Assembly: GCF_021442385.1 (NCBI RefSeq)
Contig: NZ_MUZA01000024.1
Coordinates: 1 to 64,000, forward strand
Reading direction: 5' to 3'
Length of the DNA: 64,000 nt
From: Micromonospora sp. MH99
GTDB taxonomy: Bacteria; Actinomycetota; Actinomycetes; Mycobacteriales; Micromonosporaceae
The position numbers and the translations under genes were made by a program. The notes below the pieces were generated by a model. The model did no database searches, was not told the DNA's origin, and saw only the letters and a list, made by a program, of their open reading frames with translations. Positions 7,708 to 14,253 of this stretch are shown here, in pieces; positions within the stretch are counted from its first letter, which is position 1, and every line of letters begins with the position of its first letter.

Positions 7708-7779
7708 GGTGTTTTCCCGGCAGCCGCCCTAGCTGCGCGGCGACCCGCGCGCATAGCAGATCGACCGTCTCGGCGGGCG

Positions 7780-7807
7780 TTGTCCACAGGCCCCGGAGTT
7801 GTCCACA
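7780..7807 (+). promoter_or_regulatory. Two tandem DnaA boxes upstream of ssd
   Basis: TTGTCCACA, the preferred DnaA box of high-GC actinomycetes, occurs at 7780-7788 and 7799-7807 in the same orientation, each followed by GG or GC. The start-to-start distance is 19 bp. They lie about 80-110 bp upstream of ATG 7889. They may place the ssd-tad operon under DnaA influence or titrate DnaA. The rest of the 7493-7888 gap holds only the gene remnant and terminator. Confidence 0.5.
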
Positions 7808-7888
7808 GGCGAGGCGTCGGGGGGAGTGCGCGAGGCCGATCGCGAGCAGGGTCGGCGGTGCATCCGATCCCGACCGCTGGAGGCCGCG

Positions 7889-8992
7889 ATGGCACCCCGT
7901 ACCTCCGTTCCGCCGATCCGACGGCTCCCACTGGTCGTCACGGGGGACGGCGACCTGCTCGACGACCTGCTCCGGCTCGCCGCTGCCGGCGGCACCGAGG
8001 TGGAGCTCGCCGCCGACCCGGCCGCCGCCCGCACTCGCTGGGGTCCCGCGCCGCTGGTGCTGCTCGGCGCCGATCAGGCGCAGGCGTGCCTGCGCGCCCG
8101 ACTGCCGAAGCGACCCCGGCTGGTGCTGGTCGGCCGGGCCGGTCAACTCGACCCCGGCTGGCACATCGCCGAGCTGATCGGAGCCGAGCACGTCGCCGCA
8201 CTGCCCGCCGCCGAGCCCTGGCTGGTGGACCGCCTGGCCGAACAGGGCCCCGACCAGCAGAACGGTCCGGGTGCCCGGGTCGTCGCGCTGTTCGGCGGTC
8301 GGGGCGGTGCCGGCGCGAGCGTCCTCGCGGGCGGGCTCGCCGTGACCGCAGCGCGGGCCCGACTGCGCACCCTGCTCATCGACGCCGATCCGCTCGGGGG
8401 TGGCCTGGACCTCGTGCTCGGCTGGGAGCAGTTGGAAGGGCTGCGCTGGCCGTCGCTCACCGACGCGGACGGGCGGGTGGACGCGCCCGCGCTTGTCGAT
8501 GCGCTGCCCAGCCGGGGCGACCTGGTGGTGCTCTCCTGGGACCGCGGCGAGATGCTGGCACTGCCCGCCTCCGCGATGGCCGCGACAGTCGACGCCGCGC
8601 ACCGTGGCCGAGACTTCGTGGTGATCGACCTGCCCCGACAGTTGGACGACGCCGCCGTGGTCGCGTTGCAGGCAGCCGACCAGGCGTACGTCGTCGTGCC
8701 GGCGGAGCTGCGTGCCACCGCGGCCGCCGCCCGGGTGGTGGCCTCGGCCGCACCACACTGCGCCGCGCTCTCGGTGGTGGTGCGTGGGCCCGCCCCGGGC
8801 CGCCTGCGCGCCACCGAGGTGGCACGGGCACTCGGGCTTCCTCTCGCTGGCACGCTACGTCCCGAACCCGGGCTCTGCCGCGGGCTCGAACGCGGCGAGG
8901 CACCGGCTGCGGCCGGCAAAGGCCCGCTCGCCACGCTCTGCCGACGGATCGTCGCGGACCTCACCGGCGTCCCCGCGACGGGTGCGGCATGA
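7889..8992 (+). CDS. ssd: Septum site-determining protein Ssd, MinD/CpaE-like
   Basis: The 367-residue protein has a receiver-like N-terminal half. A MinD/ParA-type ATPase half begins near residue 133 with ALFGGRGGAGASVLAGGLA, a deviant Walker A that lacks the signature lysines. LLIDADPLGGGLDL follows, equivalent to the MinD DADxxxGxLD motif, and FVVIDLPRQL provides a Walker B-like element. This matches actinobacterial Ssd (mycobacterial Rv3660c), which works with the tad pilus motor and affects septum placement. ATG 7889 is chosen over TTG 7799, which would put a DnaA box inside the gene. It overlaps tadA by ATGA. The lysine-poor P-loop suggests weak or absent ATP hydrolysis. Confidence 0.85.
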   Translation: MAPRTSVPPIRRLPLVVTGDGDLLDDLLRLAAAGGTEVELAADPAAARTRWGPAPLVLLGADQAQACLRARLPKRPRLVLVGRAGQLDPGWHIAELIGAEHVAALPAAEPWLVDRLAEQGPDQQNGPGARVVALFGGRGGAGASVLAGGLAVTAARARLRTLLIDADPLGGGLDLVLGWEQLEGLRWPSLTDADGRVDAPALVDALPSRGDLVVLSWDRGEMLALPASAMAATVDAAHRGRDFVVIDLPRQLDDAAVVALQAADQAYVVVPAELRATAAAARVVASAAPHCAALSVVVRGPAPGRLRATEVARALGLPLAGTLRPEPGLCRGLERGEAPAAAGKGPLATLCRRIVADLTGVPATGAA

Positions 8993-10200
8993 GCGGCCGG
9001 CCGGAGGACGGCACCTTCGCGGCCCGGGTGCGCCAGCGGATCGCCGCCGCCACCGACCCCGTCACCCCGGCGGCGATCGTGTCCGCCGTACGCGCCGAGC
9101 CCACCGCGGCGGTGTTGGGCGACACCGCAGTACTGCGGATCGCCGACCGGGTGCACGACGACCTGGTGGGCGCCGGGCCGCTGGCCCCGCTGCTGGCCGA
9201 TCCGGAGGTGACCGACGTCCTGGTCAACGGTGTCCGCGTCTGGGTCGACCGGGGCGCGGGGCTGCACCAGGTAGCGGTCCCGGTGGGCTCGGTCGAGGAC
9301 GTCCGCCGGCTGGCGCAGCGACTGATCGCCAGCGCCGGGCGGCGGCTCGACGACGGCTCCCCGTACGCCGACGCCCGGCTTCCCGACGGCACCCGCCTGC
9401 ACGCCGTGCTGCCGCCGGTGGCGACCGAGGGGCCCTACCTGTCCCTGCGGACGTTCCGGCACCGCCCGTTCACCCTCGACGAACTGGTGCGCCAGGGGAC
9501 GGTGCCGCGACCGGTGGCGCCACTGCTCGCCGCCGTCGTCGCGGCCCGGCTGGCATACCTGGTCACCGGCGGCACCGGCTCGGGCAAGACGACCCTGCTC
9601 AACACGTTGCTCGGTTTGGTGCCCGCCACGGAGCGGATCGTCCTGGTGGAGGACGCGGCCGAGTTGCAACCGGGACACCCGCACGTGGTCGGGCTCCAGG
9701 CCCGTACCGCCAACGTCGAGGGGACGGGCGTCGTCAGCCTCGGCGACCTGGTCCGGCAGGCGTTGCGGATGCGCCCGGACCGGCTGGTGGTCGGGGAGTG
9801 CCGGGGCGCGGAGGTGGTCGACCTGCTGGCCGCGCTGAACACCGGCCACGACGGCGGCGCCGGCACGCTGCACGCCAACACCCCGTCCGACGTGCCGGCC
9901 CGGCTGGAGGCGCTCGGCATGCTGGGCGGGCTGCCCCGCTCCGCGCTGCACGCCCAGGTGGTCGCGGCGCTCCAGGTGCTGCTTCAGGTACGCCGAGGGG
10001 ACCGCGGTCGTGTCCTCGAGTCGATCTGCCTGCTGCTCCCCGAGGGGCCCGAACGACTGGCCACTGTGGTGCCCGCCTGGATACGTGGACGTGGGTTGGG
10101 GTTGGCCGCACGTACCTTCGGCACGCTGCTGCGAGACCGGGGCGTGGCGGTGCCGCCGATCCTCCGCGAGCCGTGGCCTGGATCGGCGGGCCCGGCATGA
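8989..10200 (+). CDS. tadA: TadA/CpaF secretion ATPase (type II/IV secretion motor)
   Basis: The 403-residue protein is the hexameric ATPase that powers Flp pilus assembly at the inner face of the membrane. Walker A is GGTGSGKTTLL at about residue 194, the Asp box is IVLVEDAAELQ near residue 220, the Walker B-like motif is DRLVVGECRG near 263, and the His-box region is AGTLHANTPSD near 290. Length is normal for the actinobacterial form, which has a short N-domain. ATG 8989 overlaps the ssd stop and its own stop overlaps tadB by ATGA, so translation is coupled. It corresponds to mycobacterial Rv3659c. Confidence 0.95.
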   Translation: MSGRPEDGTFAARVRQRIAAATDPVTPAAIVSAVRAEPTAAVLGDTAVLRIADRVHDDLVGAGPLAPLLADPEVTDVLVNGVRVWVDRGAGLHQVAVPVGSVEDVRRLAQRLIASAGRRLDDGSPYADARLPDGTRLHAVLPPVATEGPYLSLRTFRHRPFTLDELVRQGTVPRPVAPLLAAVVAARLAYLVTGGTGSGKTTLLNTLLGLVPATERIVLVEDAAELQPGHPHVVGLQARTANVEGTGVVSLGDLVRQALRMRPDRLVVGECRGAEVVDLLAALNTGHDGGAGTLHANTPSDVPARLEALGMLGGLPRSALHAQVVAALQVLLQVRRGDRGRVLESICLLLPEGPERLATVVPAWIRGRGLGLAARTFGTLLRDRGVAVPPILREPWPGSAGPA

Positions 10201-11384
10201 CCGGCGGAACGGCGCTCGTGGTGGCGCTCCTGCTGGCCGCCGCGGTCCTGGTGGCCTGGCCGGTGCAGAGCGTCCGGGCACGCCGCCGCCGAGTGCTGGC
10301 ACCGGGCCCTGGCGCCACCGGCGCTGATCCGGACGACGCTCTGGTGGAATGGATCAGGGGCCTCGCTCGAGCGCGGGGCGGGCCGACCGATGAGCTCGGT
10401 GGGTTGCCGGACCCGGTCCACCCGGGTGCCCTCTCGTACCCGCCGGGAGCGTCGACGTCCGTCAGCGGGCGGACGGTTGTCGCCTGGTCCACTCGGGACC
10501 TCGATGACAGCCCGAGCCGCCCGAGGGCGACCGGCGGGCCGGGGGGATCCACGCGACCGGCAGGTCCGGCACGGCCGCCGATCCGTCGGGATCCTCGCCG
10601 CCCGGCTGCCACTGCTCGACCGGAGACCGAGACCATCGAGGCCGTCGAGCATCCGGGCCACAGCAGGGCCGACCCCGCGGACCATCGCACCGTTGGCCCG
10701 CCGGACCAACGCCTCGTTCGCCCGGTGGACCGAACGGCCGGCGCGTCGTACGAGGCCCGTCGGCTACGCGTGCGTCGGTCGCCGAGGCGTGTGCTGCTGC
10801 TGGTTGGCCTGGTGGGGGCAGGGGTCGGTGCCGTATCCGCCGGGCCGGTGGCCGCGGTAGCGGTGGCCGGCTACGGCACGCTGGCCGTGCGCGCCCTGCT
10901 CCGCTGGAGAGCGGGCCGGCACGCCGACCTGGTACGGCGGCGCGGCCTGGACCTGCTCTGCGGTCTGGCAGCCGACCTCCGGGCGGGCCTGCCCGTCCCG
11001 CCAACCCTGGAGATCGCCGCCGTCGAGGGGACGGGTCGATCCGACCGGCTTCGCGAGCTCACCTCGGCCGCCGTGCGGCTGGCGGACCGGACCGGCGCAC
11101 CGCTGGCCGAACTGATCGAGCGCATCGAGGCGGACGCCCGGGCGACCGACCGGGGCCTGGCCGCCGCGGCGGCACAGGCGGCGGGCGCCCGCGCCACGGC
11201 CTGGTTGCTGGCGGCCCTGCCGGTCGGCGGGATCGCGCTCGGCTACGGGATCGGAGTCGACCCCTTGGCGGTGCTCCTGCACAGCACTGTCGGAGGGGTC
11301 TGCGCGGTCATCGCGGTCGCCCTGCAGATAGTCGGCCTGTTCTGGGCCGAGCGGTTGGGCGCGGCGTCGGGGCGGGCCGCCTGA
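10197..11384 (+). CDS. tadB: TadB-like pilus assembly platform protein
   Basis: The 395-residue membrane protein has one N-terminal hydrophobic segment (residues 3-23), then about 150 residues of proline/arginine-rich linker, then a membrane segment near 200. The T2SF cytoplasmic domain contains GLDLLCGLAADLRAGLPVPP and a glycine-alanine helix pair, and two C-terminal membrane segments follow. This is the TadB half of the inner-membrane platform that contacts TadA. The long low-complexity linker is unusually extended compared with typical TadB and is probably disordered. It overlaps tadA by ATGA and tadC by TGATG. Confidence 0.85.
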   Translation: MTGGTALVVALLLAAAVLVAWPVQSVRARRRRVLAPGPGATGADPDDALVEWIRGLARARGGPTDELGGLPDPVHPGALSYPPGASTSVSGRTVVAWSTRDLDDSPSRPRATGGPGGSTRPAGPARPPIRRDPRRPAATARPETETIEAVEHPGHSRADPADHRTVGPPDQRLVRPVDRTAGASYEARRLRVRRSPRRVLLLVGLVGAGVGAVSAGPVAAVAVAGYGTLAVRALLRWRAGRHADLVRRRGLDLLCGLAADLRAGLPVPPTLEIAAVEGTGRSDRLRELTSAAVRLADRTGAPLAELIERIEADARATDRGLAAAAAQAAGARATAWLLAALPVGGIALGYGIGVDPLAVLLHSTVGGVCAVIAVALQIVGLFWAERLGAASGRAA

Positions 11385-12067
11385 TGTCCCCGGTGCGCCT
11401 GGGCGGCTCGGTCGGTCGGCGCGGCTCGCCGCACCGGGCCGGCTCGGGTGGCGGCGGTGTGGAGAGTCGGCGCCGACCGGACGCGATCCGCCTCGCGGCA
11501 GGGATGGCCGGGCTCGCCGTGGCGGTGGTCGTCGGGGGCTGGTTCGGGCTGCTCGGTGCGGTTCCGACCGCAGTCCTGCTGGACGTGCTGCTGCGGCGGA
11601 TCGAGTCTCCGGCGGCGCGCGTCCGGCGACTTCGGGAGGCCGCCGACCTGCCGCTCGCCGCCGACCTGCTGGCGGCGGCGATGCGGGCGGGTGCGCCGGT
11701 GGACCGCTCGGTGCTGGCCGTGGCCGAGGCGCTGGACGGCCCGCTCGCGAGCCGGCTGGCCCGGGTCGGTCGCACCCTGCTCCTCGGCGGTGGCCAGGCC
11801 GAGGCGTGGTCGGCGTTGGACGGGGTGCCGGGAGCCGAGCGGATGGCAGCGGCGGCCTTCCGCTCGGCCAACAGCGGCGCCGCGCTGGCCGGTGCGCTGA
11901 CCCGTCTCGCCGACGACCTGCGGGCCGACCGGGCCACCGCCGCCGAGGCGTCGGCCCGCCGGGCTGGCGTCCTCATCGTGCTGCCGCTGGGGCTGTGCTT
12001 CCTGCCCGCGTTCATTCTCGCCGGCCTGGTGCCGGTGATCGTCGCCGTCCTCGGCGACGTGCTCTGA
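11384..12067 (+). CDS. tadC: TadC-like pilus assembly platform protein
   Basis: The 227-residue protein has two N-terminal hydrophobic stretches (about residues 40-68), then a T2SF-type cytoplasmic domain with LPLAADLLAAAMRAGAPVDR and AFRSANSGAALAGALTRLAD. It ends in one long hydrophobic segment (LIVLPLGLCFLPAFILAGLV). It is the second platform component and pairs with TadB. Its ATG overlaps the tadB stop. It corresponds to Rv3657c by order. After its stop, 22 bases including an AGGA ribosome-binding site lead to the pilin gene. Confidence 0.85.
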   Translation: MSPVRLGGSVGRRGSPHRAGSGGGGVESRRRPDAIRLAAGMAGLAVAVVVGGWFGLLGAVPTAVLLDVLLRRIESPAARVRRLREAADLPLAADLLAAAMRAGAPVDRSVLAVAEALDGPLASRLARVGRTLLLGGGQAEAWSALDGVPGAERMAAAAFRSANSGAALAGALTRLADDLRADRATAAEASARRAGVLIVLPLGLCFLPAFILAGLVPVIVAVLGDVL

Positions 12068-12089
12068 CCCATCGAGAAAGGAAAGACGC

Positions 12090-12257
12090 ATGCGCAAACT
12101 CATCGCCCGACTCCGCGGCGACGACGGGATGAACACCGCCGAGTACGCCGTGGGCACGCTCGCCGCGGTGGCCTTCGCCGGGATTCTGTTGAAGGTCCTG
12201 ACCTCCGGCAATGTCCAGTCGGCGCTGACCGCGGTCATCGACCGGGCGCTCAAGTGA
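12090..12257 (+). CDS. Flp-type pilin-like small protein (DUF4244)
   Basis: This 55-residue gene is preceded by an excellent ribosome-binding site (AGAAAGGAAAG at 12074-12084). The protein has a short basic leader ending in RGDDG, then MNTAEYAVGTLAAVAFAGIL. That is the glycine-cleavage, glutamate-five and hydrophobic-helix pattern of type IV/Flp prepilins and of DUF4244. It is the probable major pilin of the tad pilus. Cleavage would be after the glycine preceding MNTAEYAV; no prepilin peptidase gene is in the window. Its GTGA stop overlaps the tadE start. It corresponds to Rv3656c. Confidence 0.9.
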   Translation: MRKLIARLRGDDGMNTAEYAVGTLAAVAFAGILLKVLTSGNVQSALTAVIDRALK

Positions 12258-12685
12258 GCGGGCGCCGGCAGGTCGGCCATGGTTGGAAACCGGGTACCCC
12301 CGGGCGAGCGTGCGACGGCAACCGGTGGGCCCATTTCGTCGGCGGCGACCGGGGCTCCTTCACCGCCGAACTGGCGGCCGGCCTGCCGGCGCTACTCCTG
12401 CTGCTGCTCGCCGGCCTGACCGCGGTCAACGCCGTCAGCACCCAGGCGAGCTGTCTGCACACGGCCCGGGAGGTGGCGTTGGCCGCCGCCCGGGGAGCCG
12501 ACAGCGCGGATGGGGAGCGTGCGGCGCCACCGGGGGCAGAGGTGTCGGTGGCGGTCGACGGCGACCGGGTGCAGGCGACGGTCCGCGCGCCCGTCCGCGC
12601 GCTGGGCGGCCAGCTACCGAAGATCACCGTCGTCGCCACCGCCGTCGCAGCCGTGGAACCGGGTGCGGACGAGGGGAGGTGGTGA
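12254..12685 (+). CDS. tadE: TadE-like pseudopilin
   Basis: The 143-residue protein has a charged N-terminus to about residue 33, then GSFTAELAAGLPALLLLLLA, the TadE-type glycine, glutamate and hydrophobic helix. A C-terminal extracytoplasmic domain follows with beta-like VSVAVDGDRVQATVRAPV. It is a minor pilus component. GTG 12254 overlaps the pilin stop, and its stop overlaps the next gene by TGATG, so the chain of coupled genes is continuous. It corresponds to Rv3655c. Confidence 0.85.
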   Translation: MSGRRQVGHGWKPGTPGRACDGNRWAHFVGGDRGSFTAELAAGLPALLLLLLAGLTAVNAVSTQASCLHTAREVALAAARGADSADGERAAPPGAEVSVAVDGDRVQATVRAPVRALGGQLPKITVVATAVAAVEPGADEGRW

Positions 12686-13128
12686 TGCGGCATCCCGACA
12701 CTCGGTCGCGTGGACACGGCCCGGACGCCGAGCGACACGACGGCGACCGACCGGACGCCGAGCGACACGACGGCGGCCGACCGGACGCGGAGCGAGGTGG
12801 TGCAACCGTGCTGCTGCTCGCGTTGGGACTGGTCTTCGTGCTGGTTGGGACGTTCGGCGCCGCTGTCACCGCCGCCGGGATGGCGGCTCAGCGGGCGGCG
12901 GTGGCCGCCGATCTCGGTGCGCTGGCCGGGGCTGCCCGGGCGCTTGACGGCGACGCGGTGGCGTGCGCGTCCGCCGCGGACATCGCCCACCGCAACGCTG
13001 GCCGGCTGATCGACTGTCTCCTCGACGGGCTGGACGTGCTGGTGACCGTCGAGGTGGCGTTCACTCCGCTTCCGGGCGTGACCCGGGTCGCCGCGTCGAC
13101 GGCCCGCGCCGGCCCGGTACGCGGCTGA
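12685..13128 (+). CDS. Tad-locus pseudopilin-like protein (Rv3654c-like, TadG-type N-terminus)
   Basis: The 147-residue protein opens with about 40 polar residues encoded by a 30-bp tandem repeat (GPDAERHDGDR repeated). ERGGATVLLLALGLVFVLVG follows, a pilin-like hydrophobic segment. The short extracytoplasmic domain contains RAAVAADLGALAGAARALDG and a CxxxxDI...C pattern that could form a disulfide. Rv3654c-type proteins occupy this last position in mycobacterial and Streptomyces tad loci. The repeat-coded leader is unusual and may be strain-variable. It is the last gene of the operon, ending 46 bases before a 15-bp terminator hairpin. Confidence 0.75.
   Translation: MRHPDTRSRGHGPDAERHDGDRPDAERHDGGRPDAERGGATVLLLALGLVFVLVGTFGAAVTAAGMAAQRAAVAADLGALAGAARALDGDAVACASAADIAHRNAGRLIDCLLDGLDVLVTVEVAFTPLPGVTRVAASTARAGPVRG
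12721..12795 (+). repeat. 30-bp in-frame tandem repeat, about 2.5 copies
   Basis: The unit (about CGGACGCCGAGCGACACGAC plus ten bases) repeats from 12721 with period 30, one or two substitutions per copy, and a partial third copy. It codes for a repeated PDAERHDGDR/PDAERHDGGR segment ahead of the hydrophobic segment. The period is a multiple of three, so copy number could change without breaking the frame. Confidence 0.75.
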
Positions 13129-13173
13129 GTCGATGGTCCGCGTGGACCGCGCCGGGCTGTTCGACCGCGGCCG

Positions 13174-13212
13174 GCTGGCCGGGACAGGCTTGGGGGTCCT
13201 GTCCCGGCCAGC
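13174..13212. terminator. Bidirectional terminator between the tad operon and the LURP-one-like gene
   Basis: Perfect 15-bp arms at 13174-13188 and 13198-13212 surround a 9-base loop. The site lies between the converging stops at 13128 (plus) and 13253 (minus), so it can serve both transcripts. Confidence 0.75.
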
Positions 13213-13252
13213 GGCCGAGAGGGTGGGTCGCCGGGTGCGAGCCGGGGTTGCG

Positions 13253-13831
13253 TCAGCGGGACTGGAGCGCGTCGAGGGCGACGGCCATCGCGATGACGAG
13301 ACGACGGTCGATCTGCGGGTTCTGCACCTCGACGACGTACTTGTCGCGCAGGCCCCACTTCTTCACCACCGAGAAGATCGGCTGACCGCCGGCGGTGAAG
13401 TCGAAGTGGTACGGCAGCCAGGACAGCGAGTCGACGAACCGGCGCAGCAGCGCCACCGGCAGGCTGCGCTCCTGACCCGTCACCTGCGGCAGGCCGGCCT
13501 GCTCGACGTGCCAGGTGGAGCGGAGCAGCGACTGGGCGAAGTCCTTGCGGAACAGACCGATCGCGTTACCGGCCGCGTCGGTGACGTCGTACGTCGCGCC
13601 GAGGTCGATGCGCTGGCGGGCCTTGAAGCCGAGCAGGGGCTGCTGCTTGGAGTCGTCGGTGTAGATCGTCACCTGCTCCTTGAAGGCGAGCCGCTTCTGC
13701 TGCGCGAACGCCAGCAGCTCACCCTCGGTGCCGTCCGGCGCGACCGCCCGGACCTCGTACTGGTTGACCATCATCCGCAGCCGCTGGCGGATGTGGAACT
13801 GCTGCAGGGCCTGCAAGTTGTCGAGCTGCAT
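13253..13831 (-). CDS. LURP-one-related/scramblase-like conserved protein
   Basis: The 192-residue soluble protein has the beta-barrel-like pattern of the LURP-one/tubby-scramblase superfamily: repeated short strands such as FKEQVTIYTDDSKQQPLLGF and TYDVTDAAGNAIGLFRKDFA, and a C-terminal hydrophobic helix (RRLVIAMAVALDAL). It starts at ATG 13831 and ends at the convergent terminator. Bacterial members are widespread in actinomycetes, mostly without known function; membrane-lipid association is suggested for the superfamily. It is monocistronic, with about 120 bp to the next gene upstream. Confidence 0.75.
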   Translation of the reverse strand: MQLDNLQALQQFHIRQRLRMMVNQYEVRAVAPDGTEGELLAFAQQKRLAFKEQVTIYTDDSKQQPLLGFKARQRIDLGATYDVTDAAGNAIGLFRKDFAQSLLRSTWHVEQAGLPQVTGQERSLPVALLRRFVDSLSWLPYHFDFTAGGQPIFSVVKKWGLRDKYVVEVQNPQIDRRLVIAMAVALDALQSR

Positions 13832-13950
13832 GTGTTCTCCTCAGGGGGATGGTGCGCCGGAGTCTCGCACAGCCAGGCAACCACCGTCCGCCCGTGCCCC
13901 TGGCGCTCCCACCCCCACCGGTCCGCCCCACGGGACCGGTCCCGCGAAGG

Positions 13951-14154
13951 TCAGCGACCGTCCACGGTCACGCGCAACGACCAGGTGTTGAGCACCTGGT
14001 GGATGCTGCGCAGCCGTTCGTTGATCTGCTCCAGCCGTTCCGCCTGGGCCAGGGCGGCCAGCGCCGCACCGAGCGCGATCTGCTGATCAAGGGTGAGGTG
14101 GTCCTGGTCGATGGTGTAGAGCAGGTCGACGGTCTCAGCGATCGTGTCGGCCAC
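13951..14154 (-). CDS. Small conserved-type hypothetical protein
   Basis: The 67-residue protein is entirely helical and acidic, ending in the stretch SLRVTVDGR. GTG 14154 (VADTIAETVDLLYTIDQDHL) is preferred to the longer frame, whose N-terminus lacks coding character. A ribosome-binding-like GAGGAG lies just upstream of this GTG. It stands alone between the LURP-one-like gene and the helicase on the same strand. I do not recognise a family; length and composition suggest a small coiled-coil protein. Confidence 0.55.
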   Translation of the reverse strand: MADTIAETVDLLYTIDQDHLTLDQQIALGAALAALAQAERLEQINERLRSIHQVLNTWSLRVTVDGR

Positions 14155-14253
14155 GGCTTCTCCTCGGGCGCGGGGGCTAACTGGAACACAAGCATCGATG
14201 GAAGCGCTCCCATGCCATTGTGCCCAGTGCCGCCGGGATTCATGCAAGGTGCG

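Noticed and set aside
8143..10302. A 719-codon minus-strand frame over ssd and tadA
   Set aside because: The plus-strand products carry Walker motifs and coupled starts; the antisense frame lacks any domain and reflects high GC.
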